Origin: Herbivorax alkaliphila
GTDB lineage: Bacteria; Bacillota; Clostridia; Acetivibrionales; Acetivibrionaceae
Direction: 5' to 3'
NCBI RefSeq assembly: GCF_030848475.1
Contig: NZ_JAVDDS010000008.1
Location: 42,849-106,848, forward strand
DNA: 64,000 bases
Position 1 is the stretch's first letter. Each line of letters begins with the position of its first letter. Below the pieces are notes generated by a model. It did not search any database, was not told the DNA's origin, and saw nothing but the letters and a program-made list of their open reading frames with translations. The position numbers were made by a program, and so were the translations under genes. Shown here piece by piece: positions 17,612 to 26,919 of the stretch.

Positions 17612-19204
17612 ATGAAAAATCAAACTATACACTGTAACGAATATGTGATTATATTTGCAAAAAACAATGAAGTGTACCTTGAAACAATTAAATCTGGCTT
17701 TTCATTAGAACAATTCAATGAAATAATTTCTATGTATCCCTATGTTGCTATCGATAACCACACACATGTAAGGAATGTACTAAACGTCGCTCCAAGCCCC
17801 CCTCAATTAATAGGTAAAATAACACAAGCAATGGAATTAGTTGTTAGTGATGATGAATTAAAAGCATCACTAACTCTTCATTTATCTAAAGAAGAACTGG
17901 AACTTTCATGCCGAAAAGAATTAACAAAAAAAGTATATGCCTTTTTAGGCGAAAAGGGTATATCTCATGGCATTAAACAAGAAATATTTTTTAACGAATT
18001 GAAAAATGATACCTCTTACACAATTGCTGAAGGAACACCTCCTCAGCATGGAGAAGACAGCAAAATTAAAATGTATGAAATAAGTGAACCCAAACCAGAG
18101 ATTAAAGAAGACGGCAAAGTAAACCACTATAATTTAAAGCTAATTAACAAGGTTAAAATTGGCGATTGGCTTGGCGAAAGAATTAATGCCACTAAGGGTA
18201 TTGAAGGAAAATCTGTCTATGGAACTAGCATACCAGCAGCAGACGGTAAAAACCATCCTTTAAAATACGATAGAAAAACTGTTTATGAAGCACATCAGGA
18301 AAAGATAACTCTTATCTTTTCAAAATTAAACGGAGCTGTTAGCTACAATGATGACGGTTCTATCACTGTTTCCAATCACCTTGAAATTGATGGAGATGTT
18401 GACTTTAAAACAGGAAATATAAAGTTTGACGGATTTGTTACTATAACCGGAATTGTTGCTGATGGGTTTCATGTTGAAGCCACAAAGGATATAGAAATAA
18501 ATGGTTCTTTAGGTCTTGGTAATATTAAGGGAATAAAAAGTCTTGAAGGAAATATCTATATTAAAGGTGGAATCGCTTCTAAAAATCATGTCGAAATAAA
18601 AGCTAAAAAAAATGTATTTATAAAATTTGTTGATAACGTAACAATACAATGTGGTGGTTCTGCATATATAGGTTTTTACTGTATTAATAGCAATATATAT
18701 GCTGAGGAAGTATATGTTGAATCATTGAAAGGATGTATAATAGGCGGACTAACTAAAGCTCAGTTTAAAATTTCTGCCCCTATTTTAGGTACAACATTAG
18801 AAAAAAGAACTATATTAGAGGTTGCTGGTTTTAATAAAAATGCATTTTTATGTGAATTAGATAACATAGATAAAAAAATAAATGATTTAAAAACCACAAT
18901 GTCTAAAATAAGGCAAGCTTTGATGAAAGCAGATACAATCAAATCTCTTACTCCACAACAAACATCTGAGTATAATAGAAGGCTAAAAAGGCTTATGTCT
19001 ATTAAGGATGAAATAAAAGTATTAGAAGAAAATAAAAAAAGCATTTCTAGATATTCCAATGTAAAAGGCGAAGGTGAAATTGAAATCACTAAAAGAATTC
19101 ATCCAAATTCTTGTGTTTCTATAAAAAATCGCCAAATAGAAATAAAAAATCCTCGTCTTCATACAACTTTCTTTTTCCAAGATGGGAAAATAAGAGAAAT
19201 ATAA
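17612..19204 (+). CDS. FapA family protein (DUF342)
   Basis: A 530-residue FapA/DUF342 protein. The N-terminal region (about 1-150) is a variable domain. The central DUF342 part carries KIGDWLGERINATKGIEGKSVYGTSIPAADGK and then a right-handed beta-helix (about 225-400) of short repeats such as VDFKTGNIKFDG and IEINGSLG. A coiled coil follows at about 410-485 and a final beta region. FapA of Vibrio affects polar flagella and chemotaxis localisation; clostridial members are unstudied. It is cytoplasmic, with no signal peptide. The ATG at 17612 has a GTGAGGGGG site. It is a single-gene unit between the carboxypeptidase and the spore protein gene. Confidence 0.88.
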   Translation: MKNQTIHCNEYVIIFAKNNEVYLETIKSGFSLEQFNEIISMYPYVAIDNHTHVRNVLNVAPSPPQLIGKITQAMELVVSDDELKASLTLHLSKEELELSCRKELTKKVYAFLGEKGISHGIKQEIFFNELKNDTSYTIAEGTPPQHGEDSKIKMYEISEPKPEIKEDGKVNHYNLKLINKVKIGDWLGERINATKGIEGKSVYGTSIPAADGKNHPLKYDRKTVYEAHQEKITLIFSKLNGAVSYNDDGSITVSNHLEIDGDVDFKTGNIKFDGFVTITGIVADGFHVEATKDIEINGSLGLGNIKGIKSLEGNIYIKGGIASKNHVEIKAKKNVFIKFVDNVTIQCGGSAYIGFYCINSNIYAEEVYVESLKGCIIGGLTKAQFKISAPILGTTLEKRTILEVAGFNKNAFLCELDNIDKKINDLKTTMSKIRQALMKADTIKSLTPQQTSEYNRRLKRLMSIKDEIKVLEENKKSISRYSNVKGEGEIEITKRIHPNSCVSIKNRQIEIKNPRLHTTFFFQDGKIREI

Positions 19205-19382
19205 ACATCTTATAACATCTCCATGTTTTATAAAATGCTCTCTAACACTTGGTATATAAAAATTTATTATACATAAAATATTTCTATGTCAAAATTTAAG
19301 TTAACGTAAAAAATCTTTAGTAAAACTTTCTACTCATAATAGACGCTATTTTTGAAAAAATAAGACTAAGGAGGTGATAGTA

Positions 19383-19595
19383 ATGGCAAATTATAATAGT
19401 AACAGTAAAACTCAATTTGATAATATGAAGTATGAAATAGCCAAGGAAGTTGGCATTAACTTAAAACAAGGTTATAATGGTGATTTAACTTCAAAAGAAG
19501 CTGGTAAAATAGGTGGAAATATTGTTAAAAAAGTATTTCAGACTTACACTGGAAACAGCTATCCAGCTGAACGTTTAGGCGACACTTCAAGATAA
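19383..19595 (+). CDS. Alpha/beta-type small acid-soluble spore protein (SASP)
   Basis: A 70-residue DNA-coating spore protein. Both family signatures are readable: KYEIAKEVGI near the N-terminus, which includes the GPR germination protease region, and LTSKEAGKIGGNIVKKV in the second half. SASPs bind forespore DNA, change it to an A-like form and protect it from UV and heat. A GTG at 19374 is part of the AGGAGGTGAT ribosome site itself; the ATG at 19383 is the true start. A sequence CATAATA at 19335-19341 resembles the -10 of sigma-G promoters, but I could not confirm a good -35. This gene is direct evidence that the organism sporulates. Confidence 0.96.
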   Translation: MANYNSNSKTQFDNMKYEIAKEVGINLKQGYNGDLTSKEAGKIGGNIVKKVFQTYTGNSYPAERLGDTSR

Positions 19596-19622
19596 CTTAT
19601 GTAATTTTAGGTTATAAAAAAA

Positions 19623-19656
19623 TAAAAGCTCGATGCTATTTTGCATCGGGCTTTTA
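19623..19656 (+). terminator. Terminator after the SASP gene
   Basis: A 14-bp stem (TAAAAGCTCGATGC with GCATCGGGCTTTTA, one G-U pair) and a six-base TATTTT loop lie 27 bases after the stop, followed by TATATATAAA. Confidence 0.85.
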
Positions 19657-20103
19657 TATATATAAAACAATTTACATGCTCTATACTGCAAAACTTAGTT
19701 TCTGAAACATTGTTTTTCACACTTAATATACACACCCTAAAATATTTGGGACTTGTTTTCACATACATATTTTGATAAAATGTTAGTAAGAGTTTATATT
19801 AGAAGTAAAATGATATAAGTGAATAAAACAAATCATAATTAAAGCAAATTCGATTGTTAAGGCTCTAAGCACCAGAGCCCTAAGTAAAGACTTCATTTAG
19901 TTTTCATATATCTGTGACAAATAGCAGTTTTGTGTCTCAAAAAGACAAAGTATCTCTCTATCAATTAAAAATTTTTTCTGTAGTCATTTTTTTAAAACTT
20001 TGTTTTAATAAATTTCACATGTTTCCAAAATACAACAAGGGGTTTATTAGCATCACAATATAGCATTACAATATGCTCTATACTAAGAATAGATGGTGAT
20101 TAG
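19657..20103. other. Intergenic region upstream of Tad locus A
   Basis: No gene is supported here. It holds a small hairpin (GGCTCT / AGAGCC, 19861-19879) and, near the kinase start, two copies of an AGCAT-ACAATAT word (about 20050-20076) followed by TATACT, a possible -10 element. The promoter of the 20104-28118 operon must lie here but I cannot fix it. Confidence 0.4.
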
Positions 20104-21822
20104 ATGATTAACAATGACCTTTTTGATGGAAAATACAAAATAATAGACATTCTTGGAAGAGGTGGCATGAGCACCGTTTATTTGGCTGAAAATGTTAAGC
20201 TTGGCACACTGTGGGCAATTAAAGAAATAGTAAAAGAACCAGATTCTAAAATAGATGTTTACATTGAACCCAATATTCTAAAAAGACTTAACCACCCTGC
20301 ACTTCCAAGAATTTTTGACATTATTGAAGATGATGAAAAATTTTATATAATTATAGACTATATTGATGGATGTACTTTAGATGAAGAACTAAGAAAATGT
20401 GGAAGGTTCTCTGAAGAAATTGTAATTGACTGGGCTATTCAAATATGTGATGTGCTTATATATCTTCACTCCTTTAAGCCCAATCCTATAATATACAGAG
20501 ATATGAAGCCTTCAAACATTATGCTTACAAAAGATGGCAAGATTAAGCTGATAGATTTTGGAATAGCTCGCGAGTATAAAACATCTTCAGCTACTGATAC
20601 CGTATATATAGGAACCAAAGGATATGCCGCACCAGAACAATACGGAAGTGGACAGACAAATGAAAAAACAGATATATATAGCTTAGGAATAACCCTTTAT
20701 CATTTTTTGACAGGAATAGGACCTAATGATCCACCTTATCAGATAAAACCCATAAGATGTTTTGATCAAAATCTTTCAAAAGAAATAGAAAGAATAGTAG
20801 ATAAATGTACTCGTCAAAACCCTGATGAGAGATATCAGTCAGTGAAAGAACTATTAGAATCACTTAATTTTAATGACAACTCCAGCACCATCCCTAGAAA
20901 TTCTAATTCTTTTAAAAAAAATGATTCTAAAAAGAAAAAATCTTTTTTAAATCGTCTTATAACAAAACAAAAAGGTGAACCAATAAACCAATTAGACAGA
21001 TCTTTTAAAAGCATAAGTGGCGGCATGAGTAAGATTGTTGCAATTACAGGCCATAGAGGATCTGGAGTAACAAGTTCAGTTGTGAACTTAGCTTCTGTTG
21101 CCTCAAAAAGAGGATTAAGTACCATAATAATAGATATGGACATTGATTACAGAAGCATGAATATGTATTTTAGTGCATTTTATGAAAAAACAAAGAAAGA
21201 TGAACAAATAAATTCTTCACTTGTAAGAACACTTGCAAGACCACAAGATTATATGACCACCTCATTTAACATCAAGGATAATTTCTGGCTTACATCATTA
21301 GGATATGAATTTTGCGATGTAAAGCTTATAAATCAATTTTACAATAATATAAAACTCATTGGCATGCTGTCATTTTTTCGAAATAAATTCAATTTGATAA
21401 TTTTAGATATGCCTTTAGATTTAATGAAAAACTTTCAGGAAACTCTTATACACATAGATATATTCGGGCTATGTGTTTCAAATAATATTTATTCAATACT
21501 CAGTTGCCTTAGAAATATGGAAGTAGCTCTCAATAAAGAACAAATGTCAAATATAAATGTAAAGTTAAAATTGTTAATAACTAAATACAATGATCGATCT
21601 AGATTTCAGAAAAAAATCTTTACCCAAGAAAGAGTATGTGAGGTTATAACCTCTGGATTAAGTGAGTATTTTGTAAGTCCAGTATCTTCATCAGGTATTA
21701 TTCCATATATTCAGGAATTTGACTTACAAATTGAAAGAGATGTTCCGATAATAAATATAACAAAAAATTCTGAAGAAATGTATGGAAATATATTATTAAG
21801 ATTAATGGAGGGGATTGGATAA
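20104..21822 (+). CDS. Ser/Thr protein kinase fused to MinD/TadZ-like ATPase domain
   Basis: A 572-residue fusion. Residues 1-255 are a Hanks-type kinase: glycine loop GRGGMS (18-23), Lys40 in WAIKE, catalytic YRDMKPSN (Asp133; the usual His is Tyr), DFG (151-153) and the GTKGYAAPEQYG activation segment. A basic, polar linker (about 256-305) replaces the membrane span and PASTA domains of PknB/PrkC kinases. Residues 309-572 form a MinD/CpaE-like domain: KIVAITGHRGSGVTSS is a deviant P-loop without the signature lysine, and TIIIDMDIDYRSM is the switch region. TadZ/CpaE domains position Tad machines at the pole. The gene heads the locus A operon and its stop abuts the CpaB-like gene. The fusion suggests phosphorylation coupled to assembly of the machine. 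Confidence 0.9.
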   Translation: MINNDLFDGKYKIIDILGRGGMSTVYLAENVKLGTLWAIKEIVKEPDSKIDVYIEPNILKRLNHPALPRIFDIIEDDEKFYIIIDYIDGCTLDEELRKCGRFSEEIVIDWAIQICDVLIYLHSFKPNPIIYRDMKPSNIMLTKDGKIKLIDFGIAREYKTSSATDTVYIGTKGYAAPEQYGSGQTNEKTDIYSLGITLYHFLTGIGPNDPPYQIKPIRCFDQNLSKEIERIVDKCTRQNPDERYQSVKELLESLNFNDNSSTIPRNSNSFKKNDSKKKKSFLNRLITKQKGEPINQLDRSFKSISGGMSKIVAITGHRGSGVTSSVVNLASVASKRGLSTIIIDMDIDYRSMNMYFSAFYEKTKKDEQINSSLVRTLARPQDYMTTSFNIKDNFWLTSLGYEFCDVKLINQFYNNIKLIGMLSFFRNKFNLIILDMPLDLMKNFQETLIHIDIFGLCVSNNIYSILSCLRNMEVALNKEQMSNINVKLKLLITKYNDRSRFQKKIFTQERVCEVITSGLSEYFVSPVSSSGIIPYIQEFDLQIERDVPIINITKNSEEMYGNILLRLMEGIG

Positions 21823-22692
21823 ATGGATTTAGGTAATGTAAAGAGCGTCTCACCAGGTAAAAAGCTGTTTAAAAAAATACTGGCTATTATTTTTGCTATA
21901 GGAGTTATTGTAATCTCTTATACAATATTAACTAATGCTGACAAAGCTGCAACAGATACAATTGAAGTTCTTAGAGTAAGATCTGGAGAGGGAATTCCTG
22001 CTTTTGTAGTTTTAACAGAAGATAAAATTGAAAAATATAACATTATAAAAAGAGAATACACTGAAGATATGGTTTTAGCTGAGGATATTTCTGATGTTTT
22101 AGGTAAGTTCACTAAATATTATTTAAGACAAAACAGCATCATTTATGAAGATCAATTTACAGATGAAAAGCCTCTTAGAAATGAATGGCTCTACGAAATG
22201 AATGAAGAAAATGAAGTACTTACCCTTCCCTACAACCTTTTAGAGTGTGGCGGCGACATACTTATGCCAGGTGACAGGGTAAGGATACGTGTATCATACG
22301 AAGTGGAAACAGATGAACCAATTGATGACAACAGTCCCAACAATGTTCTAACAAGAACCAGAGGCAGGACAATTCAAACAGATATTTTATTTGAAAGCAT
22401 TGTTATAAAAGATATGTTAAACGCAAACAGCCAATCAGTATATGAAGTGTATCAAGAAGTTCTTAAGTTAGATGAAGATTCTAGACAAGACGTTATGAAA
22501 AGTGAAGACTTTTTAAACAACATTCAACCAAGAGCCCTTTTGCTTGAAGGGACAAAGGAACAAATGAATGAATTTGCTAAATACAATGCCTATTCTGATA
22601 AAGCTTTTTTAATAACCATGTTAAGCAGAGCAGATAGCGATGTTATACTGGATTTTAGGGATGAGGTGGGACTATATGGACTTGAAAGGTAA
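21823..22692 (+). CDS. CpaB/RcpC-like SAF domain protein
   Basis: A 289-residue membrane-anchored protein. A single transmembrane segment (about 18-38, KKILAIIFAIGVIVISYTIL) is followed by a SAF-type beta-clip domain (about 50-130, VRSGEGIPAFVVLTEDKIEKYNIIKREY). A second beta domain contains DILMPGDRVRIRVSYEV (about 145-165), the usual CpaB feature. In Gram-negative Tad systems CpaB/RcpC helps the secretin; here, in a cell that probably lacks an outer membrane, it is more likely a cell-wall-spanning component. It follows the kinase fusion with no gap. Function is by family and context. Confidence 0.8.
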   Translation: MDLGNVKSVSPGKKLFKKILAIIFAIGVIVISYTILTNADKAATDTIEVLRVRSGEGIPAFVVLTEDKIEKYNIIKREYTEDMVLAEDISDVLGKFTKYYLRQNSIIYEDQFTDEKPLRNEWLYEMNEENEVLTLPYNLLECGGDILMPGDRVRIRVSYEVETDEPIDDNSPNNVLTRTRGRTIQTDILFESIVIKDMLNANSQSVYEVYQEVLKLDEDSRQDVMKSEDFLNNIQPRALLLEGTKEQMNEFAKYNAYSDKAFLITMLSRADSDVILDFRDEVGLYGLER

Positions 22693-23503
22693 AAAAAGAG
22701 TTTCCAGCATGATAAGTAAGATATCTTCAAAAGAGTTAATAGGTTCAGAGCTTCAAGAAAATAAGCTTATATATAGTGTAGTTGGATTTCTTCCATCCTG
22801 TGATTTTGTGGACAATGCACTTTTAATAAGCAATTTAGGATATCTTCTCAGTCAAAAAGGCTTGAATACCTGTATTGTAGATTTAAAGGTTTTTTATCCA
22901 AATTTATATCAGTTTTTAGATGTAAAGCCTAATAAAAAGTCTGACGGGTTAATTAAGGTGTTAAAAAGTGACAAGGTTGATATACGTGAAGAAATGCTTC
23001 ATACAAGATATGAAAGACTATATCTTTTATCCCCTAGTCCCCACGATTTAATGGAAGAGTACTATGATTTTGATTTTGAAAATATTGAACGTGTAATATC
23101 AACGCTTAAAAATACATTCGACATTGTGCTAATTGACATTCCCAATAATCCACCTTTAGAATTCTGCCTTGGAGCAATGAATAACTGCCATGTAGGTTTT
23201 TTTACTGCTTCAGAGAGAATCGAAGTATCTGGAAACATGATGAAACTTTTAGATTATGCAAATTCAGTGGGAATAAGCACTGCAAAATTTACCAGTGTAA
23301 TATTAATGAACCTTTTAGGCCTAGACTATGACTACAAAGTTATTGAGGAAATGGGATTTAATATTGCTGCAAAAATTCCTTTTGTTAAATCTGCCATAAC
23401 CTACTCTCTTGAAGGAAGGATTTATGTAAAAGATAATCCTTTGATAAATAAATATTTTAAAAGAGAATTACATAAACTTGCAGATAATCTTTCAGAACAG
23501 TAA
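22676..23503 (+). CDS. MinD/ParA-fold protein without P-loop lysine (TadZ-like pseudo-ATPase)
   Basis: About 275 residues with the order of elements of a MinD/ParA protein: a first strand (LIYSVVGFLPSCDFVDNALLISNLGYLLSQKGLNTCIVDLKV), a later FDIVLIDIPNNPP (switch II/Walker B-like) and a C-terminal helix pair. The nucleotide-binding loop reads GFLPSCDFVDN, with no GK[ST], so ATP hydrolysis is unlikely. The frame extends to 22640, but the GAGGTGGG site fits the ATG at 22676, giving a 17-base overlap with the SAF gene. It is the second MinD-like domain encoded in this operon. The two may pair as active and scaffold subunits, by inference. Confidence 0.72.
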   Translation: MDLKGKKRVSSMISKISSKELIGSELQENKLIYSVVGFLPSCDFVDNALLISNLGYLLSQKGLNTCIVDLKVFYPNLYQFLDVKPNKKSDGLIKVLKSDKVDIREEMLHTRYERLYLLSPSPHDLMEEYYDFDFENIERVISTLKNTFDIVLIDIPNNPPLEFCLGAMNNCHVGFFTASERIEVSGNMMKLLDYANSVGISTAKFTSVILMNLLGLDYDYKVIEEMGFNIAAKIPFVKSAITYSLEGRIYVKDNPLINKYFKRELHKLADNLSEQ

Positions 23504-23520
23504 AAGTGAGGTGAAAAAAT

Positions 23521-24990
23521 TTGCTTAACAGAGGTAAAATCAGTAATATGCAACAAAAGACATCTTATAAGTCCAATAAGCATGAAGATGGTGAACATTT
23601 AAAAAAGAAATATACAACCATTAGTTTTGATGAAGCATTAGAATTATGCCAAAAGTACATTACAAAAATTGCAACAAATGCTTTTAGAAGAGAACACAAC
23701 CCGGCCAGAAAACGTGAAATGACAAAAGCATATATTTATGAATTTGTAGATTCACAAAAACCTGTAGTAGAAGGTTTTAATGATTTATCAGATTTAAAAA
23801 AGTCTCTCACAAATGAAATAACTCATTACGGCCCAATTACAAAAGCCATGCAGGATGCTTCAATAGATGAAATACGGGCTAACGCTCCTGATCAAATTTT
23901 TGTTGAAAGCGGAGGTAAAACTCTAAGGTGGGAAGAAAATTTTAATGATAGAGAACATATGGAAAGAATAATATCAAAACTTATAGGTGTGTCTAAAGTT
24001 CGACTTACGCCTAAGATACCCATGGTTAATGCTAGGACAATTGAAGGCTACAGGGTAAATGCAACTCATGGAGAAATATCTCCATATAGTGCACCGGCTT
24101 TTCTTATCAGAAAATTTAGCAAAAAGAGCATTACTCCAGAGGTAATGATAAAAAATGAATCCTTTTCAACTAACATGTTTAAATTGCTTTCACTTATTCC
24201 AAAATCAGATTTATCATGGATTACAGTAGGTCCTACTGGAAGTGGTAAAACCACTTTAAATGAAATTCTTGTAAAGGAAATTAATCCTATGTCTAGGATA
24301 ATAACTATAGAAAATCCATCTGAAATGAGACTTATTCGTAGAGAAGGTAACAGTGAACATGGAAGAATAATTAATGATGTTTTGCAGTATGAATCTGTTC
24401 CAGACGATGATGATTCTAGTCCGGCAACTATGGAAAACCTTCTTATAAATGCTATGAGACAATCTCCCCATTGGATTGGACCGGGAGAACTTAGAACACC
24501 AGGAGAATTTGCAACTGCTCTAAGAGCAGCTCAAACAGGTCATTATTTCTTTACAACGCTTCATGCTGAAGGAGACAGAGAAGCAATATATAGATTTTTG
24601 ACAGCATATCTTATGGCATCTAATGAGCCGGCAGAACTTGCACTTAGAAATATATGCAATGCTGTTAAGTTTGTGGTTTATCAAGAAAAATTAGCAGATG
24701 GAACCAGAAAGGTAACTTCTATATCAGAAATCTTAGGTTCAGATGGATTAGAGCCAATAATAAACCCAATTTATAAGTTTGTCTGTGAAGATGTCTTAGA
24801 AGAAGAAGGAAGCCATAAAGTACTTAAAATACTTGGAAAACACAAAAGGGTTGGAAGTTTGTCTGAAAAAGTTCAACAATCAATGCTTAAATCAGGAATT
24901 AAAAAAAGCAGATTTAATTTTTTGACAGAACCACCAAAAGACTTAGAAAAAGAGGTGTATGAACCAGATGGACTTAACATTAATTATTAG
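23521..24990 (+). CDS. CpaF/TadA-type secretion ATPase (locus A)
   Basis: A 489-residue GspE/CpaF-family hexameric ATPase. The N-terminal helical domain (about 1-105) is followed by the N2 domain (IDEIRANAPDQIFVESGGKTLRW, about 118-140). The motor has Walker A GPTGSGKTT (about 238-246), the Asp-box region IITIENPSEMRL, a Walker B-like WIGPGELRTPGEF in place of the common IIVGEVRGPEA, and the His-box TLHAEGD. It powers pilus or pseudopilus assembly at the inner face of the membrane. The TTG start at 23521 has an AGGTGA site. It is clearly divergent from the canonical CpaF at 41662, so locus A is not a recent duplicate of locus B. Confidence 0.9.
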   Translation: MLNRGKISNMQQKTSYKSNKHEDGEHLKKKYTTISFDEALELCQKYITKIATNAFRREHNPARKREMTKAYIYEFVDSQKPVVEGFNDLSDLKKSLTNEITHYGPITKAMQDASIDEIRANAPDQIFVESGGKTLRWEENFNDREHMERIISKLIGVSKVRLTPKIPMVNARTIEGYRVNATHGEISPYSAPAFLIRKFSKKSITPEVMIKNESFSTNMFKLLSLIPKSDLSWITVGPTGSGKTTLNEILVKEINPMSRIITIENPSEMRLIRREGNSEHGRIINDVLQYESVPDDDDSSPATMENLLINAMRQSPHWIGPGELRTPGEFATALRAAQTGHYFFTTLHAEGDREAIYRFLTAYLMASNEPAELALRNICNAVKFVVYQEKLADGTRKVTSISEILGSDGLEPIINPIYKFVCEDVLEEEGSHKVLKILGKHKRVGSLSEKVQQSMLKSGIKKSRFNFLTEPPKDLEKEVYEPDGLNINY

Positions 24991-25951
24991 TATTATATTT
25001 GGAATAGCAGCATTTGCATTAATTAATATAGTTTTTGAAATTAAATTTTTTGAAGGATTCTTAAATGCTTTCCTTAACATACTGGATAATATGGCAGAGA
25101 GCTTGGGCAAATATAATACAAAAAGATATATTGAACGTATAAAAAAAGAGAGAATTGTAAAAAGAAAAGAAAATATCTTTGCAAAGTATAATAGATTGAT
25201 TGAAAGACTTATACTTGACTTTAATATGCCTTTTACCCTTGAAAGTTTTACGTCCATACTATGTATACTTTTTGCTATAAGTGTTCTTGTTATTGTATTT
25301 TTTATGCAAAACATAACATTGTCTGTAGTTATTGCAGTTTCAATTTTTATTGGAATACTTACATACTTTGTAATGCAATCTAAATCAATCAAAGCCGAAA
25401 AACTTGAAAACATAATGGATGCTGAGGATTTGATATGTCCTTTAGCTCGTGAAGGTGTTCTTGTTGCAATAAAAAAAGTAATGGAAAGTGATGAATACAT
25501 AAGTCCAAATATAAGACCATTCTTTCAGCAGTTTATAGACAACTGTGAAAATAACGGCTACTCTTTCAAACAGGCTATAACCCTTTTAAACAGACAGTTA
25601 GGCCCTAAATTTGACAACTTTACTAAAAAGGCAATTGTATTTGAATACAATGAAAGAAAAGGTATGGCAGATATATTTTTAGACATCGTAGATGAAAATG
25701 CTGTCTTAAGGGAGATAAACACCAGAAAGGATAGAATTTTTAGAAAAATGAACAGAGATTTCATACTAAAAACTATAATTATTATTCTATTTTTTATATA
25801 TGCATTGACTGTTCAAGAGTTCAGGGAATTTATGATACATAGTGATTTAGGAAAGCTTATTAATACTGTTCTTATAAGTGCTATATGTTTAAGTTTTGCC
25901 AGATGTCAGGCACTTCAGGGTAATCTAGGTCCAGGAGGTGAATTTCATTGA
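24968..25951 (+). CDS. TadB-like type II secretion F-domain membrane protein (locus A)
   Basis: About 327 residues. There is an N-terminal transmembrane segment (LTLIISIIFGIAAFALINIVF), a basic cytoplasmic helix region, two hydrophobic segments at about 105-150, a GspF-like four-helix cytoplasmic domain (about 165-260, with GYSFKQAITLLNRQLG) and C-terminal membrane segments (about 265-310). It would form the inner-membrane platform with the next gene. An ATG at 24959 also exists, but AGAGGTG is too close to it and fits the ATG at 24968 better. The start overlaps the ATPase 3' end by about 23 bases, implying translational coupling. Confidence 0.82.
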   Translation: MDLTLIISIIFGIAAFALINIVFEIKFFEGFLNAFLNILDNMAESLGKYNTKRYIERIKKERIVKRKENIFAKYNRLIERLILDFNMPFTLESFTSILCILFAISVLVIVFFMQNITLSVVIAVSIFIGILTYFVMQSKSIKAEKLENIMDAEDLICPLAREGVLVAIKKVMESDEYISPNIRPFFQQFIDNCENNGYSFKQAITLLNRQLGPKFDNFTKKAIVFEYNERKGMADIFLDIVDENAVLREINTRKDRIFRKMNRDFILKTIIIILFFIYALTVQEFREFMIHSDLGKLINTVLISAICLSFARCQALQGNLGPGGEFH

Positions 25952-26829
25952 CTTTTTTAGCAAAACTTTGTGCATTTATTTCAATTTTATACTTAATTAA
26001 AGTTATAATTTATCCCTTCTTTAAACCTGTAAGCAAGAAACAGAAAAAGCATGTTCGCATGTACATGAAAGAACGTAAAAATGTAAGGTTTAAAGAAAAA
26101 TTTAATAGCTTAAAAAAAGAGTTTGCATTCAAATATGTAAGAAATTTAATTGGAAATGCTGAAAAAACAAGATTTCAAAAGATTATTGACAGGCTAGACC
26201 TTGGAATTAGACCAGAAGAAATAAGAATAAATCAATTAATGTATACATCGGGAGCTGTGATTTTAACTGTATTTATGACAAGTGCAAACAGACTTTTAGG
26301 ATGTGTAGCTGCAATATTTATAGTATTAGGATGGTTATACCCGGTAGAAGAGCTTGAAAAGATAATAGAAAAAAAGGATAAAAATATCTCTTTTGAGTTC
26401 CCTTCTTTTTACAGCATGGTTTACTATCAGTACTCTAAATCGGTAAATATTTATCTTGCTGATGTTATAAAAGACTATATTAAAAATGCTGGACCTGATA
26501 TGGCAGATGAACTTGGGGTAATGCTTGACAATATGGTATATGGAGAAGAATATGCAATAAAACAACTTAAAAAACGTGTTCCTCTTCATCATATAATAAA
26601 ATTTTGTGACATAATGGAAACACGTCTTAACGGCTATGACAATATATCACAAATGTCTTACCTTAAAAATGAATTAGACGAATATAGAATAAGGGCACTA
26701 GAAAATGAGCTTCAAAAAAGACAGAGCACTAATTCAAGAATACAGCTTATACTAATTGTAGTTCTTATGATATATATCGCTATATATTATCTATTTATGG
26801 TTTTGGCATCCTTAAAAATGTTTCAGTGA
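25948..26829 (+). CDS. TadC-like membrane protein (locus A)
   Basis: A 293-residue protein with an N-terminal membrane segment (LAKLCAFISILYLIKVIIYPFF), a strongly basic cytoplasmic stretch (SKKQKKHVRMYMKERKNVRFKEK), two central membrane segments (about 95-130), a cytoplasmic helical domain (about 145-245) and a final membrane segment (about 262-288). This is the plan of TadC-type platform proteins. The TTG start overlaps the preceding stop by four bases and has a GGAGGTGA site. Sequence resemblance to F-domain proteins is weak, so the call leans on layout and gene order. Confidence 0.72.
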   Translation: MTFLAKLCAFISILYLIKVIIYPFFKPVSKKQKKHVRMYMKERKNVRFKEKFNSLKKEFAFKYVRNLIGNAEKTRFQKIIDRLDLGIRPEEIRINQLMYTSGAVILTVFMTSANRLLGCVAAIFIVLGWLYPVEELEKIIEKKDKNISFEFPSFYSMVYYQYSKSVNIYLADVIKDYIKNAGPDMADELGVMLDNMVYGEEYAIKQLKKRVPLHHIIKFCDIMETRLNGYDNISQMSYLKNELDEYRIRALENELQKRQSTNSRIQLILIVVLMIYIAIYYLFMVLASLKMFQ

Positions 26830-26919
26830 AAAAAGAAAATTTTTTTCATATAGATTACAAGTTGTACGTTTTAGCATCTTTTGAAATATTTCAATAAAAA
26901 GAAAATGGAGGTATTATTT

